Positions 1 to 5,591 of a stretch of 7,001 nucleotides of DNA are shown in pieces (position 1 is the first letter of the stretch; every line of letters starts with the position of its first letter). The position numbers and the translations under genes are program-made. The stretch comes from Actinomycetota bacterium (GTDB lineage: Bacteria > Actinomycetota > Actinomycetes > Streptosporangiales > Streptosporangiaceae). The stretch spans positions 4,229 to 11,229 of the forward strand of contig PMOU01000337.1 of the NCBI GenBank assembly GCA_003161205.1. The letters run 5' to 3'. Below the pieces are notes generated by a model. It was not told the origin of the DNA. It worked only from the letters and a program-made list of their open reading frames with translations, and made no database searches.

Positions 1-207
1 GACCCGCTTGAGGACGTCGTTTTCCACCAGGTGGTTCAGGCGCTGAGTGAGGATATTGCGGGAGATTCCGAGCCGGGCCTGGAAGTCATCGAAGCGGGTC
101 ACGCCCAGGAAGGCGTCCCGGACGATAAGCAGGCTCCACCACTCCCCCACGACGTCGAGACACTGGGCGACCGAGCAGGTCATGCCCTCAAAACTGGTCC
201 GTTGCAC
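1..207 (-). CDS. HxlR-family winged-helix transcriptional regulator (N-terminal part, runs off the left edge)
   Basis: The minus strand encodes the first 69 residues of an HxlR-type regulator: a cysteine in TCSVAQ, then CLDVVGEWWSLLIVRDA, G-x-xRFDDF and GISRNILTQRLNHLVENDVL, which is the family's winged helix with its recognition helix. HxlR proteins are small dimeric DNA-binding proteins, often acting on a neighbouring gene in response to a metabolite or redox state. I chose GTG at 207-205 because it adds VQRTSFEG in front of the ATG at 183-181; an MQRTSFE-like start is familiar in this family, and an in-frame TAA closes the frame a short way upstream. There is no clear ribosome binding site. 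TATGCT lies exactly 6 nt before the GTG, so the mRNA may be leaderless. The gene diverges from the thioesterase operon and is its likely regulator by position only. The effector cannot be told from the sequence. Confidence 0.9.
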   Translation of the reverse strand, partial: MQRTSFEGMTCSVAQCLDVVGEWWSLLIVRDAFLGVTRFDDFQARLGISRNILTQRLNHLVENDVLKRV

Positions 208-261
208 AGGCCTAGCATAGAGGGTTGCTTAATAGAACGCACTACCCCTAGATTGACGTCC
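208..261. promoter_or_regulatory. Divergent promoter region between the HxlR gene and the thioesterase operon
   Basis: Rightward, TTGCTT (225-230) and TAGATT (249-254) stand 18 bp apart and would start RNA at about 261-262, right at the leader ORF. Leftward, TATGCT (219-214) lies 6 nt before the regulator's GTG. The two promoter elements interleave within 55 bp, so one bound regulator could affect both. A small dyad, TAG-N6-CTA at 233-244, lies between the rightward -35 and -10 and is a possible operator half, but it is too short to stand alone. Assignment is by eye from the actinobacterial TANNNT -10 pattern. Confidence 0.5.
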
Positions 262-300
262 ATGAGAAAACTCTTCGCCCCTACCGGGGCGGGCGCATGA
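262..300 (+). CDS. Possible 12-residue leader ORF coupled to the thioesterase operon
   Basis: ATG at 262 opens a short frame reading MRKLFAPTGAGA, whose TGA stop (298-300) overlaps the ATG of the first thioesterase (297-299) as ATGA. The ATG coincides with the start point predicted from the TAGATT box, so the transcript would begin with or next to this codon and be read as a leaderless mRNA. The thioesterase ATG has only a G-rich stretch and no good Shine-Dalgarno sequence in front of it, so re-initiation by ribosomes that finish this ORF would explain how it is translated. This is an inference from spacing. The peptide has no recognisable function, and the ORF could be chance. Confidence 0.35.
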   Translation: MRKLFAPTGAGA

Positions 301-881
301 CCGAAGCAGCCGAATCCGTCGCGGCGCCGGTACGCCAGCGCGTCGTCACCTGGGAAGACCCTCTCGTGGGCGCGGCGCAGGCCCGGAATCTCAGCGGCCT
401 GGATTACCTGCGCGCGATCGCCGAGGGACGCCTCCCGGCGGCGCCGATCGCCGCCCTGCTCGGGATGAGTATTCAGAAGATCGAACGAGGTCATGTCGTT
501 TTCGGGCTCGAGGTGGGCGAGCACCTGTACAACCCCATCGGCTCGGTTCACGGCGGCGTCTTCTGCACATTGCTGGACTCGGCGATGGGCTGTGCCGTGC
601 ATGCCTCGCTGGACCGCGGTCAGGCGTACACCACGCTCGAGCTCAAGGTGAACATCGTCAAGGCCCTTACCGTGAAGACGCCGAGCGTCATAGCCACCGG
701 CCAGGTGGTCAGCGCGGGCCGGCGGGTCATTACCGCGTCCGGCCAGATCACCGGGCCGGACGGGACCCTGTACGCACACGCGACGACGACATGCCTGATC
801 CTGGAGCCCGCCGCGGGCGCAGCACCCCGGCCGGGGGCGGAACCGGGGCACCCGGCAGGAGGAAACGGCGATGGACGCTAA
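297..881 (+). CDS. PaaI-family hotdog acyl-CoA thioesterase (first of two)
   Basis: A 194-residue hotdog-fold protein. Residues 50-169 carry the PaaI/4HBT domain: NPIGSVHGG (79-87) with the HGG turn, then a helix with D94-S95-A96 where the catalytic acid of this family sits, then the YTTLELKVNIVKALT strand (111-125) and GRRVITASGQITGPDGTLYAHATTTCLI (141-168). Such enzymes hydrolyse acyl-CoA thioesters as dimers or tetramers in the cytoplasm; the acyl group cannot be predicted here. An N-terminal arm with TWEDP (18-22) and SGLDYLRAI (33-41) is usual for this actinobacterial subgroup. The last 25 residues are a Gly/Pro/Ala-rich tail. That tail overlaps the next gene by 11 bp and contains its ribosome binding site, so the two are co-transcribed and probably translationally coupled. 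The start at 297 has no clear Shine-Dalgarno and overlaps the stop of a short leader ORF. Confidence 0.9.
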   Translation: MTEAAESVAAPVRQRVVTWEDPLVGAAQARNLSGLDYLRAIAEGRLPAAPIAALLGMSIQKIERGHVVFGLEVGEHLYNPIGSVHGGVFCTLLDSAMGCAVHASLDRGQAYTTLELKVNIVKALTVKTPSVIATGQVVSAGRRVITASGQITGPDGTLYAHATTTCLILEPAAGAAPRPGAEPGHPAGGNGDGR

Positions 882-1320
882 AGCCGGGCCGGCCGCCAGG
901 ACCGCCGCGGCGGCGCCGAGCCTTGACGCCGCGTCCTTGGAGGAGGCGAGCGCCTTCTTGCGGGCGGCGGGCCTCGTCATCGACGAGATCGCGACCGACC
1001 GGGTGGCCGGTCACCTGCAGCTCAGCCCGGAGCACCACACCCCGTGGGGAATCGTGCACGGCGGCGTCTACACGACCGCGATCGAAAGCGCCGCCAGCAT
1101 CGGGGCGAGCCACGCCGTGCGCGATCAGGGCCAGGTCGCGGTCGGGCTGACCAACACCACGCATTTCCTGCGATCACTGACCGCTGGCCGGGTGAGCGTC
1201 GAAGCAACCGCCCTCAACCAGGGGCGCACCCAGCAGCTCTGGCAGGTCAACATCACCGACGAATCAGGCAGGCTCATCGCGCACGGCGAGGTGCGCCTGC
1301 AGAACGTGGCCGGCCAGTAA
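871..1320 (+). CDS. PaaI-family hotdog thioesterase (second of two)
   Basis: A 149-residue hotdog protein from a different branch of the same superfamily. The core is HHTPWGIVHGGVYTTAIESAAS (55-76): HGG at 63-65 and a glutamate at 72, where the upstream paralogue has aspartate. It is followed by GLTNTTHFLRSLTAGRVSVEA (92-112), QGRTQQLWQVNITDESGRLIAHGEVRLQNV (117-146), which is highly typical of actinobacterial PaaI-like proteins. Residues 1-22 are an Ala-rich, probably flexible leader. AGGAGG (857-862) sits 8 nt before the ATG, a strong ribosome binding site buried in the end of the first thioesterase. The role is presumably acyl-CoA hydrolysis in the cytoplasm. Pairing with the upstream protein as a mixed oligomer, or use of a second substrate, is possible but only inferred. 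The substrate is unknown. Confidence 0.9.
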   Translation: MDAKAGPAARTAAAAPSLDAASLEEASAFLRAAGLVIDEIATDRVAGHLQLSPEHHTPWGIVHGGVYTTAIESAASIGASHAVRDQGQVAVGLTNTTHFLRSLTAGRVSVEATALNQGRTQQLWQVNITDESGRLIAHGEVRLQNVAGQ

Positions 1321-1345
1321 GCCGCCGGGGAGCCTCCCGCCCGGC
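1321..1345 (+). terminator. Weak hairpin just after the thioesterase operon
   Basis: Directly after the TAA, GCCG (1321-1324) can pair with CGGC (1342-1345), and GGGG/TCCC can pair inside, giving an interrupted GC-rich hairpin. There is no T-tract. Actinobacterial terminators often lack one, but the stem is imperfect, so this is a tentative call. Confidence 0.22.
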
Positions 1346-1376
1346 CTCTTGCTGGTGCCCCCTGGTGCGGCTCAGT

Positions 1377-1404
1377 CGGCCAGGACGGCCAGTTGAGCTG
1401 GCCG
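1377..1404. repeat. Three CGGCCAG half-sites (direct plus inverted) upstream of the M20 gene
   Basis: CGGCCAG occurs at 1377-1383 and 1386-1392, and its inverse CTGGCCG at 1398-1404. The last two form a perfect 7-bp stem with a TTGAG loop. The cluster lies in the 174-bp gap about 90 bp before the M20 start. It could be an operator, a hairpin ending the thioesterase transcript, or chance in GC-rich DNA. I see no convincing -35/-10 pair in this gap. Confidence 0.35.
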
Positions 1405-1494
1405 AGCCGCTCAGGATCGGCTATCACGTCCATTTCCGTAGGTGTGCGCCTGGGCCCGTCACGGTCGCGAACGACGGCGAGGGACGATAGGAAT

Positions 1495-3363
1495 ATGGAC
1501 GCCGACTCCTTTCTCGCCGAAGCTAGCGAGCTGCTGGCTATCCCCTCGACCGCCGACCGGCCCGGTGACCTGCGGCGGGCCCTGGATTTCGTGCTAGATT
1601 CCGTCGGGCCCGGGGTCACCGTGGAGCATTTCGAGTCAGGCGGCAAGCCCAGCGCCCTGCTCTACGCCGGCGGCGCGCGAACGGATTTCCGCGTCATCTT
1701 GAACGCTCACCTGGACGTCGTGCCCGCGCCGGCCGACCAGTTCCGGCCGCGCCGCGACGGTGACCGGCTGTTCGCCCGCGGGGCGCAGGATATGAAGGTG
1801 TCGGCGCTGCTGGAGGCCCGGGTCTTCCGTGAGCTGGCCGGCCAGCTGCCCTACCCGGTCGCGCTGCAGCTGGTCACCGACGAGGAGGTGGGCGGGCGTG
1901 ACGGGACCTGGCATCAGCTCCAGCGTGGTGTCCGCGGCCGGTTCGTCATCATCGGCGAGACGAGCGGCTTGCGTATCGTCACCGAGTCAAAGGGCATCGT
2001 GACCGTGACGCTGACAGCGGCCGGCCTCGGCGCCCACAGCGCCTACCAGTGGCTTGGCGATAACGCCCTGGTCAAGCTCGAACGCAGCGTGGGCAATCTG
2101 CTGGCCAGGTATCCGGTCGCGACCGAAGAGGCGTGGCGGACCACGGTCACCCTGGCCCGGGTGGCCACCCAGAACCAGGCCCGCAACCAGGTGCCCGCCG
2201 ATGCGGAGGCATGGCTGGACATCCGCTACCCGGCCGACGACGGGGACTTCAGCGGCAAGACCGCCGAGGAGATCACCACCTACCTGGCGGGCTTCTGCGA
2301 GCCTGGCGTCACTCCCCTGGTCGATCGTCTTGACCAGCCGCACCATACCGACCCAGACCATCCCGACGTGCTCAGGCTCCAGCAGGCGGCCCGTTCCCAG
2401 GGCTACTCCGGTGACTTTCTGCGCAAGCACGGCGCAGGCGATGGGCGCTTCTACGGCCAGCTGGGCATGGCCGCGGTCGCGTTCGGCGTGGACGGCTCAG
2501 GCCAGCACGGACCGCAGGAGTATGCCGACATCACTACCATCGCGCCCTATTACCGGGCCCTGACGGAGTTCCTGACCAGCCTCAAGCCGTTAACAGGATC
2601 ACCGCCGTACTCCTCAGAGCCGGCCCTGGCCAGGGCTATCTGGCCCCTTCAGCGCCCGGTGCCGCAGATCGTTCCGGATGCTGTTGCCCAGCTTCCTGGT
2701 CTCCCTGCCGTTCAGGACAGCGCCCGCGGCGGCGCCGGTGAGCAGCGGGCCGAGCGAGAACGCGCTCCGGCCCGCGCGGGCGGCCAGGCGCCGCCGAAGC
2801 AGCCGGGTCAGCGGGGATCCCGCCGCGAAGATCACGCCGCCGGGAATCATCGAAACGCCACGGCGATGCGCCCACGCCGCCAGGTAGGCACTCATCCGCT
2901 CGGGCAGCTTCCCGGTGGCCGGCGTGCCGTACGCCTCGTGCAGTTCCGCGACGAGCTTGATCTCGATCCCGACCACGACCAGCGTCTCGGCGACCACTTC
3001 GGCGGGGAAGGCGGGCAGCACGGGCAGCGCCGAGACGACCCCGGCCGCTCCCCCGGCCGCGGCGGAGGCGCGGGCCGCGCCTTCGATGAGGGCGTCAGCG
3101 ATCTCTTCCGGCGTCTTGCCCGGGAACTGCGCCCGCAGCGCCGCCTGGTCACGTACCCGCAGCCGCGGCGCCATCGCGATCACCTGAGCGACCAGGTAGC
3201 TGGTGCCCGCGTTCGCGCGCCGCCGCACCGCCGACGTTCCCGACCCCGCGCCGCTGCGCGCTGCCCTCGTTCCGCTGCGCACTGCTCTCGTCCCGGCCCT
3301 CGTCCCGGCCCTAGTCCCGCTGCGCACCGCGCGCGTCCCGCGGCCGGCCGCGCGCGCACTTGA
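1495..3363 (+). CDS. M20-family metallopeptidase (ArgE/DapE/ACY1/CPG2-like), with an antisense 3' overrun
   Basis: The first 365 or so residues are a complete M20 di-zinc hydrolase of the kind that removes acyl groups or cleaves small peptides. Ligands in order: H72 in NAHLDVVP with D74, D99 in GAQDMK, E130-E131 in TDEEVGG (catalytic acid, then metal ligand), E155 in IIGETS, and H338 in SGQHGPQEY. The lid/dimer domain includes GLGAHSAY with H181. No signal peptide is visible, so it is probably cytoplasmic; the substrate is unknown. ATG 1495 fits the family's usual start, with GAGGGA (1479-1484) and TAGGA (1488-1492) in front. Homology ends at about YYRALTEFLTSL (near 2583), but no in-frame stop appears until 3361-3363. 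The remaining roughly 255 residues are Arg/Pro/Ala-rich antisense reading of the leftward gene 3483-2614. A TAA one frame away at 2591-2593 would end the protein at the normal length. This is either a stop-loss or frameshift, or a sequence error. Domain call is sure; the 3' end is not. Confidence 0.85.
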   Translation: MDADSFLAEASELLAIPSTADRPGDLRRALDFVLDSVGPGVTVEHFESGGKPSALLYAGGARTDFRVILNAHLDVVPAPADQFRPRRDGDRLFARGAQDMKVSALLEARVFRELAGQLPYPVALQLVTDEEVGGRDGTWHQLQRGVRGRFVIIGETSGLRIVTESKGIVTVTLTAAGLGAHSAYQWLGDNALVKLERSVGNLLARYPVATEEAWRTTVTLARVATQNQARNQVPADAEAWLDIRYPADDGDFSGKTAEEITTYLAGFCEPGVTPLVDRLDQPHHTDPDHPDVLRLQQAARSQGYSGDFLRKHGAGDGRFYGQLGMAAVAFGVDGSGQHGPQEYADITTIAPYYRALTEFLTSLKPLTGSPPYSSEPALARAIWPLQRPVPQIVPDAVAQLPGLPAVQDSARGGAGEQRAERERAPARAGGQAPPKQPGQRGSRREDHAAGNHRNATAMRPRRQVGTHPLGQLPGGRRAVRLVQFRDELDLDPDHDQRLGDHFGGEGGQHGQRRDDPGRSPGRGGGAGRAFDEGVSDLFRRLARELRPQRRLVTYPQPRRHRDHLSDQVAGARVRAPPHRRRSRPRAAARCPRSAAHCSRPGPRPGPSPAAHRARPAAGRART

Positions 3364-3483
3364 GCTCGCGGCCGTGGTAAACGCGCTCATCAGCCGGTGC
3401 CGCTCCTGCGGCTGGTCCGCCTCGGTGACGTCGGACGCCACTTCGGCGGCGCGGAGGGAGATGTCGGTTTCCGGTTCAGCCAT
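2614..3483 (-). CDS. Conserved protein of unknown function with basic GTRA-repeat N-terminal region
   Basis: A 289-residue protein. Residues 1-40 are acidic to neutral. Residues 46-90 are a low-complexity basic tract built from GTRA, GTRAVRS and GTRAARS units. Residues 95-275 look like a folded, conserved domain: LVAQVIAMAPRLRVRD, PEEIADALIEGAARASAAAG, then a hydrophobic stretch ALPVLPAFPAEVVAETLVVVGIEIKLVAELHEAYG (152-186), AYLAAWAHRRGVSMIPGG (199-216) and GRSAFSLGPLLTGAAAGAVLNGRETRKL (238-265). The hydrophobic segments at about 140-180 and 240-257 suggest membrane association. I have a sense of similar actinobacterial proteins but no named function. ATG 3483-3481 follows GGGGGAGG with 2-5 nt spacing. 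It is the last of three leftward genes. The antisense tail of the M20 frame covers all but its first 40 codons, yet codon pattern and domain structure favour this strand as the real coding one. Confidence 0.8.
   Translation of the reverse strand: MAEPETDISLRAAEVASDVTEADQPQERHRLMSAFTTAASSSARAAGRGTRAVRSGTRAGTRAGTRAVRSGTRAARSGAGSGTSAVRRRANAGTSYLVAQVIAMAPRLRVRDQAALRAQFPGKTPEEIADALIEGAARASAAAGGAAGVVSALPVLPAFPAEVVAETLVVVGIEIKLVAELHEAYGTPATGKLPERMSAYLAAWAHRRGVSMIPGGVIFAAGSPLTRLLRRRLAARAGRSAFSLGPLLTGAAAGAVLNGRETRKLGNSIRNDLRHRALKGPDSPGQGRL
2623..2636. repeat. Perfect 14-bp palindrome near convergent gene ends
   Basis: GCCCTGGCCAGGGC reads the same on both strands. It lies in the last codons of the leftward unknown gene, 30 bp beyond the out-of-frame TAA (2591-2593) near the natural end of the M20 domain. 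As RNA it would need to open a loop from its centre, leaving a stem of about 5 bp, so a terminator role is only possible. Confidence 0.3.
3251..3338. repeat. Tandem 12-nt repeat tract encoding GTRA/GTRAVRS units
   Basis: Within the N-terminal part of the leftward unknown gene, CGTCCCGGCCCT occurs twice back to back (3289-3300, 3301-3312). Longer near-copies centred on CCGCTGCGCAC flank them (about 3271-3282 and 3317-3326). At protein level this is a run of GTRA units, some extended by VRS or ARS. A repeat of 12 nt keeps the reading frame, so copy number could change by slippage without breaking the gene. Confidence 0.7.
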
Positions 3484-3556
3484 GGCCTCCCCCTACCCGT
3501 GATCGCCGCCGACCCACCTGCCTGGTTCGATTGAGTGGACGGCTTGAGCCTGAGCC

Positions 3557-4225
3557 TTAGTTGGGGCTGTACGGGGTGTTCCTGAGGTCAGGGGCCGGAC
3601 GGGACGTGGTGGTCTTCAGCATGGCGGTTTCCCTGGACAGCAGGGCGCGCTGAGCCTCCAGCCGCCGCAGGGTGTCGGGCTCAGCCAGCAGCCCCTGCCG
3701 TTCCGTCAGGTCGATGATCATCGCGGCGGCGACGATGAACGAGAGCAGCATCGGCTCGTCCGGAAGTTCCTCGATCCGGACGGAGGCACCACCCCACTCG
3801 GTCAAGGCGTCCAGGTACGTACGGAACGCGACCTGCACCGTGCGCACCAGGGGTAGCGCCGCGGCCGGGTCGGCCACCTCGTCGGCTAGCAATTCGACCT
3901 CGCCCTGCAGGTAGGGCCGCGACTCGTCGAGGCTGTTGAGCTTGAATCGCTGCGTGCCCACCGTGATGATGTCGAACCGGCCGTCGTCGTACTGCTCGAC
4001 CCGGCGCAACGTCGCGATGCAGCCGACCTCGTACAGCGAATGCACGCCGTCGATGCCGGTCTCGCGGCCCTTGCGGATCGCGATGACACCGAACCTGCGA
4101 GGATCAGGCCCGGCCAGCAGGTCGTTGACCAGCTGCCGGTACCGCTCCTCGAAGATGTGCAGCGGCAAGAGCATGCCCGGGTAAAGCACGGCGCCGAGCG
4201 GAAACAACGGCAGTATCTCGCTCAT
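3557..4225 (-). CDS. LON substrate-binding (LON N-terminal) domain protein
   Basis: A 222-residue stand-alone protein that is essentially one LON N-terminal domain, without the AAA+ or protease parts of Lon. The signature LPLFPLGAVLYPGMLLPLHIFEERYRQLV is at residues 5-33, followed by RRFGVIAIRKG (43-53), YEVGCIATLRRVEQYDDGRFDIITVGTQRFKL (65-96), RPYLQGEVELL (103-113) and a helical C-terminal half (120-200). Free-standing proteins of this type are common in bacteria. Substrate recognition or a helper role in protein quality control is often proposed, but no enzymatic activity is established from sequence. The start is the family's usual MSE-ILPLFPLG. TAATGT lies exactly 6 nt before the ATG and no Shine-Dalgarno is visible, so a leaderless mRNA is likely. 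It stands 49 bp downstream of the oxidoreductase gene and 73 bp before the unknown gene, all on the same strand. Confidence 0.92.
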   Translation of the reverse strand: MSEILPLFPLGAVLYPGMLLPLHIFEERYRQLVNDLLAGPDPRRFGVIAIRKGRETGIDGVHSLYEVGCIATLRRVEQYDDGRFDIITVGTQRFKLNSLDESRPYLQGEVELLADEVADPAAALPLVRTVQVAFRTYLDALTEWGGASVRIEELPDEPMLLSFIVAAAMIIDLTERQGLLAEPDTLRRLEAQRALLSRETAMLKTTTSRPAPDLRNTPYSPN

Positions 4226-4262
4226 ACACCGACATTACGCGCTGGCCCGCGGCCAGCGTCAG
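4226..4262 (-). promoter_or_regulatory. Probable leaderless promoter of the LON-domain gene, with embedded inverted repeat
   Basis: Read on the minus strand, TAATGT (4237-4232) is followed by 6 nt and the ATG, so transcription would start at the start codon. A CTGACG box (4262-4257) 19 nt upstream could act as -35 but is a mediocre match with long spacing. The inverted repeat at 4240-4258 fills the space between them. Confidence 0.4.
4240..4258. repeat. Perfect 8-bp inverted repeat between oxidoreductase and LON-domain genes
   Basis: CGCTGGCC-CGC-GGCCAGCG is a perfect 8-bp stem with a 3-nt loop, starting 17 nt after the stop codon of the leftward oxidoreductase gene. As RNA it would be a strong GC hairpin with no U-run, a plausible actinobacterial-style terminator. 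It also sits between the putative -35 and -10 of the LON-domain gene, so it could be an operator instead or as well. Confidence 0.55.
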
Positions 4263-4274
4263 GCGCACCGGACC

Positions 4275-5189
4275 TTACGGAATCAGCACGACCTTGCCGC
4301 GGATATGGCCCTTCTCCAGCAAGCGATAGGCGTCCTGGACCTGGCTCAGCGGGAACGTCGCGGCAATGGGGACCTCCAGCTTGCCGTCCGCGATCAGCCC
4401 GGCGAGCTCGGCCAGCACGCTGGCGCTCGAGCCGGCCGCGCTGCCCTCGGCCTTGATCCCGTACTTTTCCACCAAGTCGAACCTGACGATCGTGTCGATG
4501 CGGGAAGGCGCGACGCCGAGCTCGAGCGCGAGCTCAATGTAGTCCGCGCCCACCGTGTCGACGAACGCGTCGACCTTGTCCGTCACCTGCCGGATCCGGC
4601 CGGCCACCCCGTCGCCATAGGCCACCGGAACCACGCCGTGACTGGTCAGCCATTCGTGCTGCACCTCACTGGCCAGCCCGATCACGGTGGCGCCGGCCAG
4701 CCTGGCGAGCTGGACGGCGATCGAGCCGACCCCGCCGGCTGCGCCCGAGACCACGACGGTGTCACCTTCGGTCAGCTGGACCGCCCGCACCGCGGCGTAG
4801 GCGGTGGCCCCGGCCACGTACAGCGCGCCCGCGACCTCCCAGGGCAGCGCCGCCGGCTTGGCGGTGAGGTTCTGCTCCTCGACCACGACGTACTCGGCCT
4901 GACTAGCGCGATTATCGGTCCAGCCGATCACCTCGTCACCGGCCGCCCAGCTGGTCACGCCGGGACCGGTCCCGGCCACGACCCCGGCCAGGTCGCTGCC
5001 CTCGCCCGAGGGAAACGTGGCCGGCCAGCGGGAGTGCAGCAAGCCGTCCCGGATCTTGCCTTCGCCGGGGTTGATGCCCGCCGCCTTGACCTGGACCAGC
5101 ACCTGGCCCGCACCTGGCTCCGGCGCGGGGACATCCGCCACCTTCAGGACATCGACGCCGCCGTACTCGTCGAACCGTACCGCTTTCAT
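4275..5189 (-). CDS. NADPH:quinone oxidoreductase-like enzyme (zinc-free MDR superfamily)
   Basis: A 304-residue medium-chain dehydrogenase/reductase. The N-terminal GroES-like domain shows MKAVRFDEYGG (1-11), VLVQVKAAGINPGEGKIRDG (30-49) and FPSGEGSDLAGVVAGTGPGV (59-78). The Rossmann domain has VVVSGAAGGVGSIAVQLARLAGATVIG (145-171), whose AAGGVGS turn binds the cofactor, NADPH by family precedent. The C-terminus ends with the usual ...AYRLLEKGHIRGKVVLIP. The structural and catalytic zinc cysteines of alcohol dehydrogenases are absent, as expected for quinone oxidoreductases or enoyl reductases of this group. Likely a cytoplasmic reductase of quinones or enones; the substrate is unknown. I chose ATG 5189, which has GGAGG (5199-5195) 5 nt ahead; an in-frame ATG at 5201 would overlap that ribosome binding site. 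It diverges from the ECF relic across about 125 bp. Confidence 0.93.
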   Translation of the reverse strand: MKAVRFDEYGGVDVLKVADVPAPEPGAGQVLVQVKAAGINPGEGKIRDGLLHSRWPATFPSGEGSDLAGVVAGTGPGVTSWAAGDEVIGWTDNRASQAEYVVVEEQNLTAKPAALPWEVAGALYVAGATAYAAVRAVQLTEGDTVVVSGAAGGVGSIAVQLARLAGATVIGLASEVQHEWLTSHGVVPVAYGDGVAGRIRQVTDKVDAFVDTVGADYIELALELGVAPSRIDTIVRFDLVEKYGIKAEGSAAGSSASVLAELAGLIADGKLEVPIAATFPLSQVQDAYRLLEKGHIRGKVVLIP

Positions 5190-5199
5190 GAGCGCCTCC

Positions 5200-5315
5200 A
5201 TTGTCTAAGTAGCACTCAACCGCAGGGCGCCGCTCCGTATGCCCGCGGCGGCCGCGCATCCAAAACTTCTTCGCGTCGCCCGCGAACCTTTCCGTGGCCA
5301 GGTGCAATAGAGGAA
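5200..5315. promoter_or_regulatory. Divergent intergenic region, oxidoreductase / ECF sigma relic
   Basis: This gap must hold the leftward oxidoreductase promoter and the former promoter of the sigma gene. Rightward, CGAACCTTTCC (5282-5292) resembles the GAAC-type -35 used by many ECF sigma factors, and CAATAG (5305-5310) lies downstream at roughly the right distance, hinting at past autoregulation. No convincing leftward -35/-10 pair is seen. Assignment is weak. Confidence 0.25.
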
Positions 5316-5318
5316 GTG

Positions 5319-5591
5319 ATGGACGACGACGGGCTGATCGCGGCCCTGGCGGCAGGCGACGACACGGCACTGCGCGAGCTGTTCAGACGGCACGCGCCGT
5401 GGCTGGCCGGGCGCCTGCGGGCCGCGCTGCCGCCACCGGATGTCGAGGATGTGCTCCAGGAGGCGTTCCTGGCGGTGTGGAAGGGCGCTCGCGGCTACCG
5501 GCCGTGCGGGACGCCGCAGGCATGGATGTGGGTGATCAGGTGCCCGACCCGGGCCGGAGCGGCGCGCAGCCAGTGCCGCTCGTCGTCATAG
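5319..5591 (+). pseudogene. ECF RNA polymerase sigma factor, truncated after region 2
   Basis: The frame from ATG 5319 (an in-frame GTG lies at 5316) reads MDDDGLIAALAAGDDTALRELF, then HAPWLAGRLRAALPPPDVEDVLQEAFLAVWKGARGYRP and GTPQAWMWVI, which is the sigma-70 region 2 of an ECF factor (core binding and -10 recognition) up to residue 73. After I73 (5535-5537) the family pattern stops abruptly. Seventeen unrelated residues (RCPTRAGAARSQCRSSS) follow to a TAG at 5589-5591. A working ECF factor needs a second domain, region 4, for -35 recognition and is about twice this length or more, so this is almost certainly a dead gene. AGGAAG (5311-5316) is the remaining ribosome binding site, rather close to the ATG. 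The breakpoint coincides with the end of a transposase fragment on the other strand. Confidence 0.8.

Noticed and set aside
180..980. 266-codon leftward frame across the first thioesterase
   Set aside because: Shadow of the conserved hotdog gene; it would also cover the divergent promoter region.
2632..3363. A second, separate rightward gene downstream of the M20 peptidase
   Set aside because: The reading is Arg/Pro/Gly-rich without domain motifs and is exactly antisense to a protein with a clear folded-domain pattern.
4305..5318. Long rightward open frame (over 330 codons) opposite the oxidoreductase gene, continuing in frame into the ECF start
   Set aside because: It is the antisense of a well-conserved MDR enzyme, with no domain of its own; the openness comes from high GC. 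Only the part from 5319 resembles a protein.
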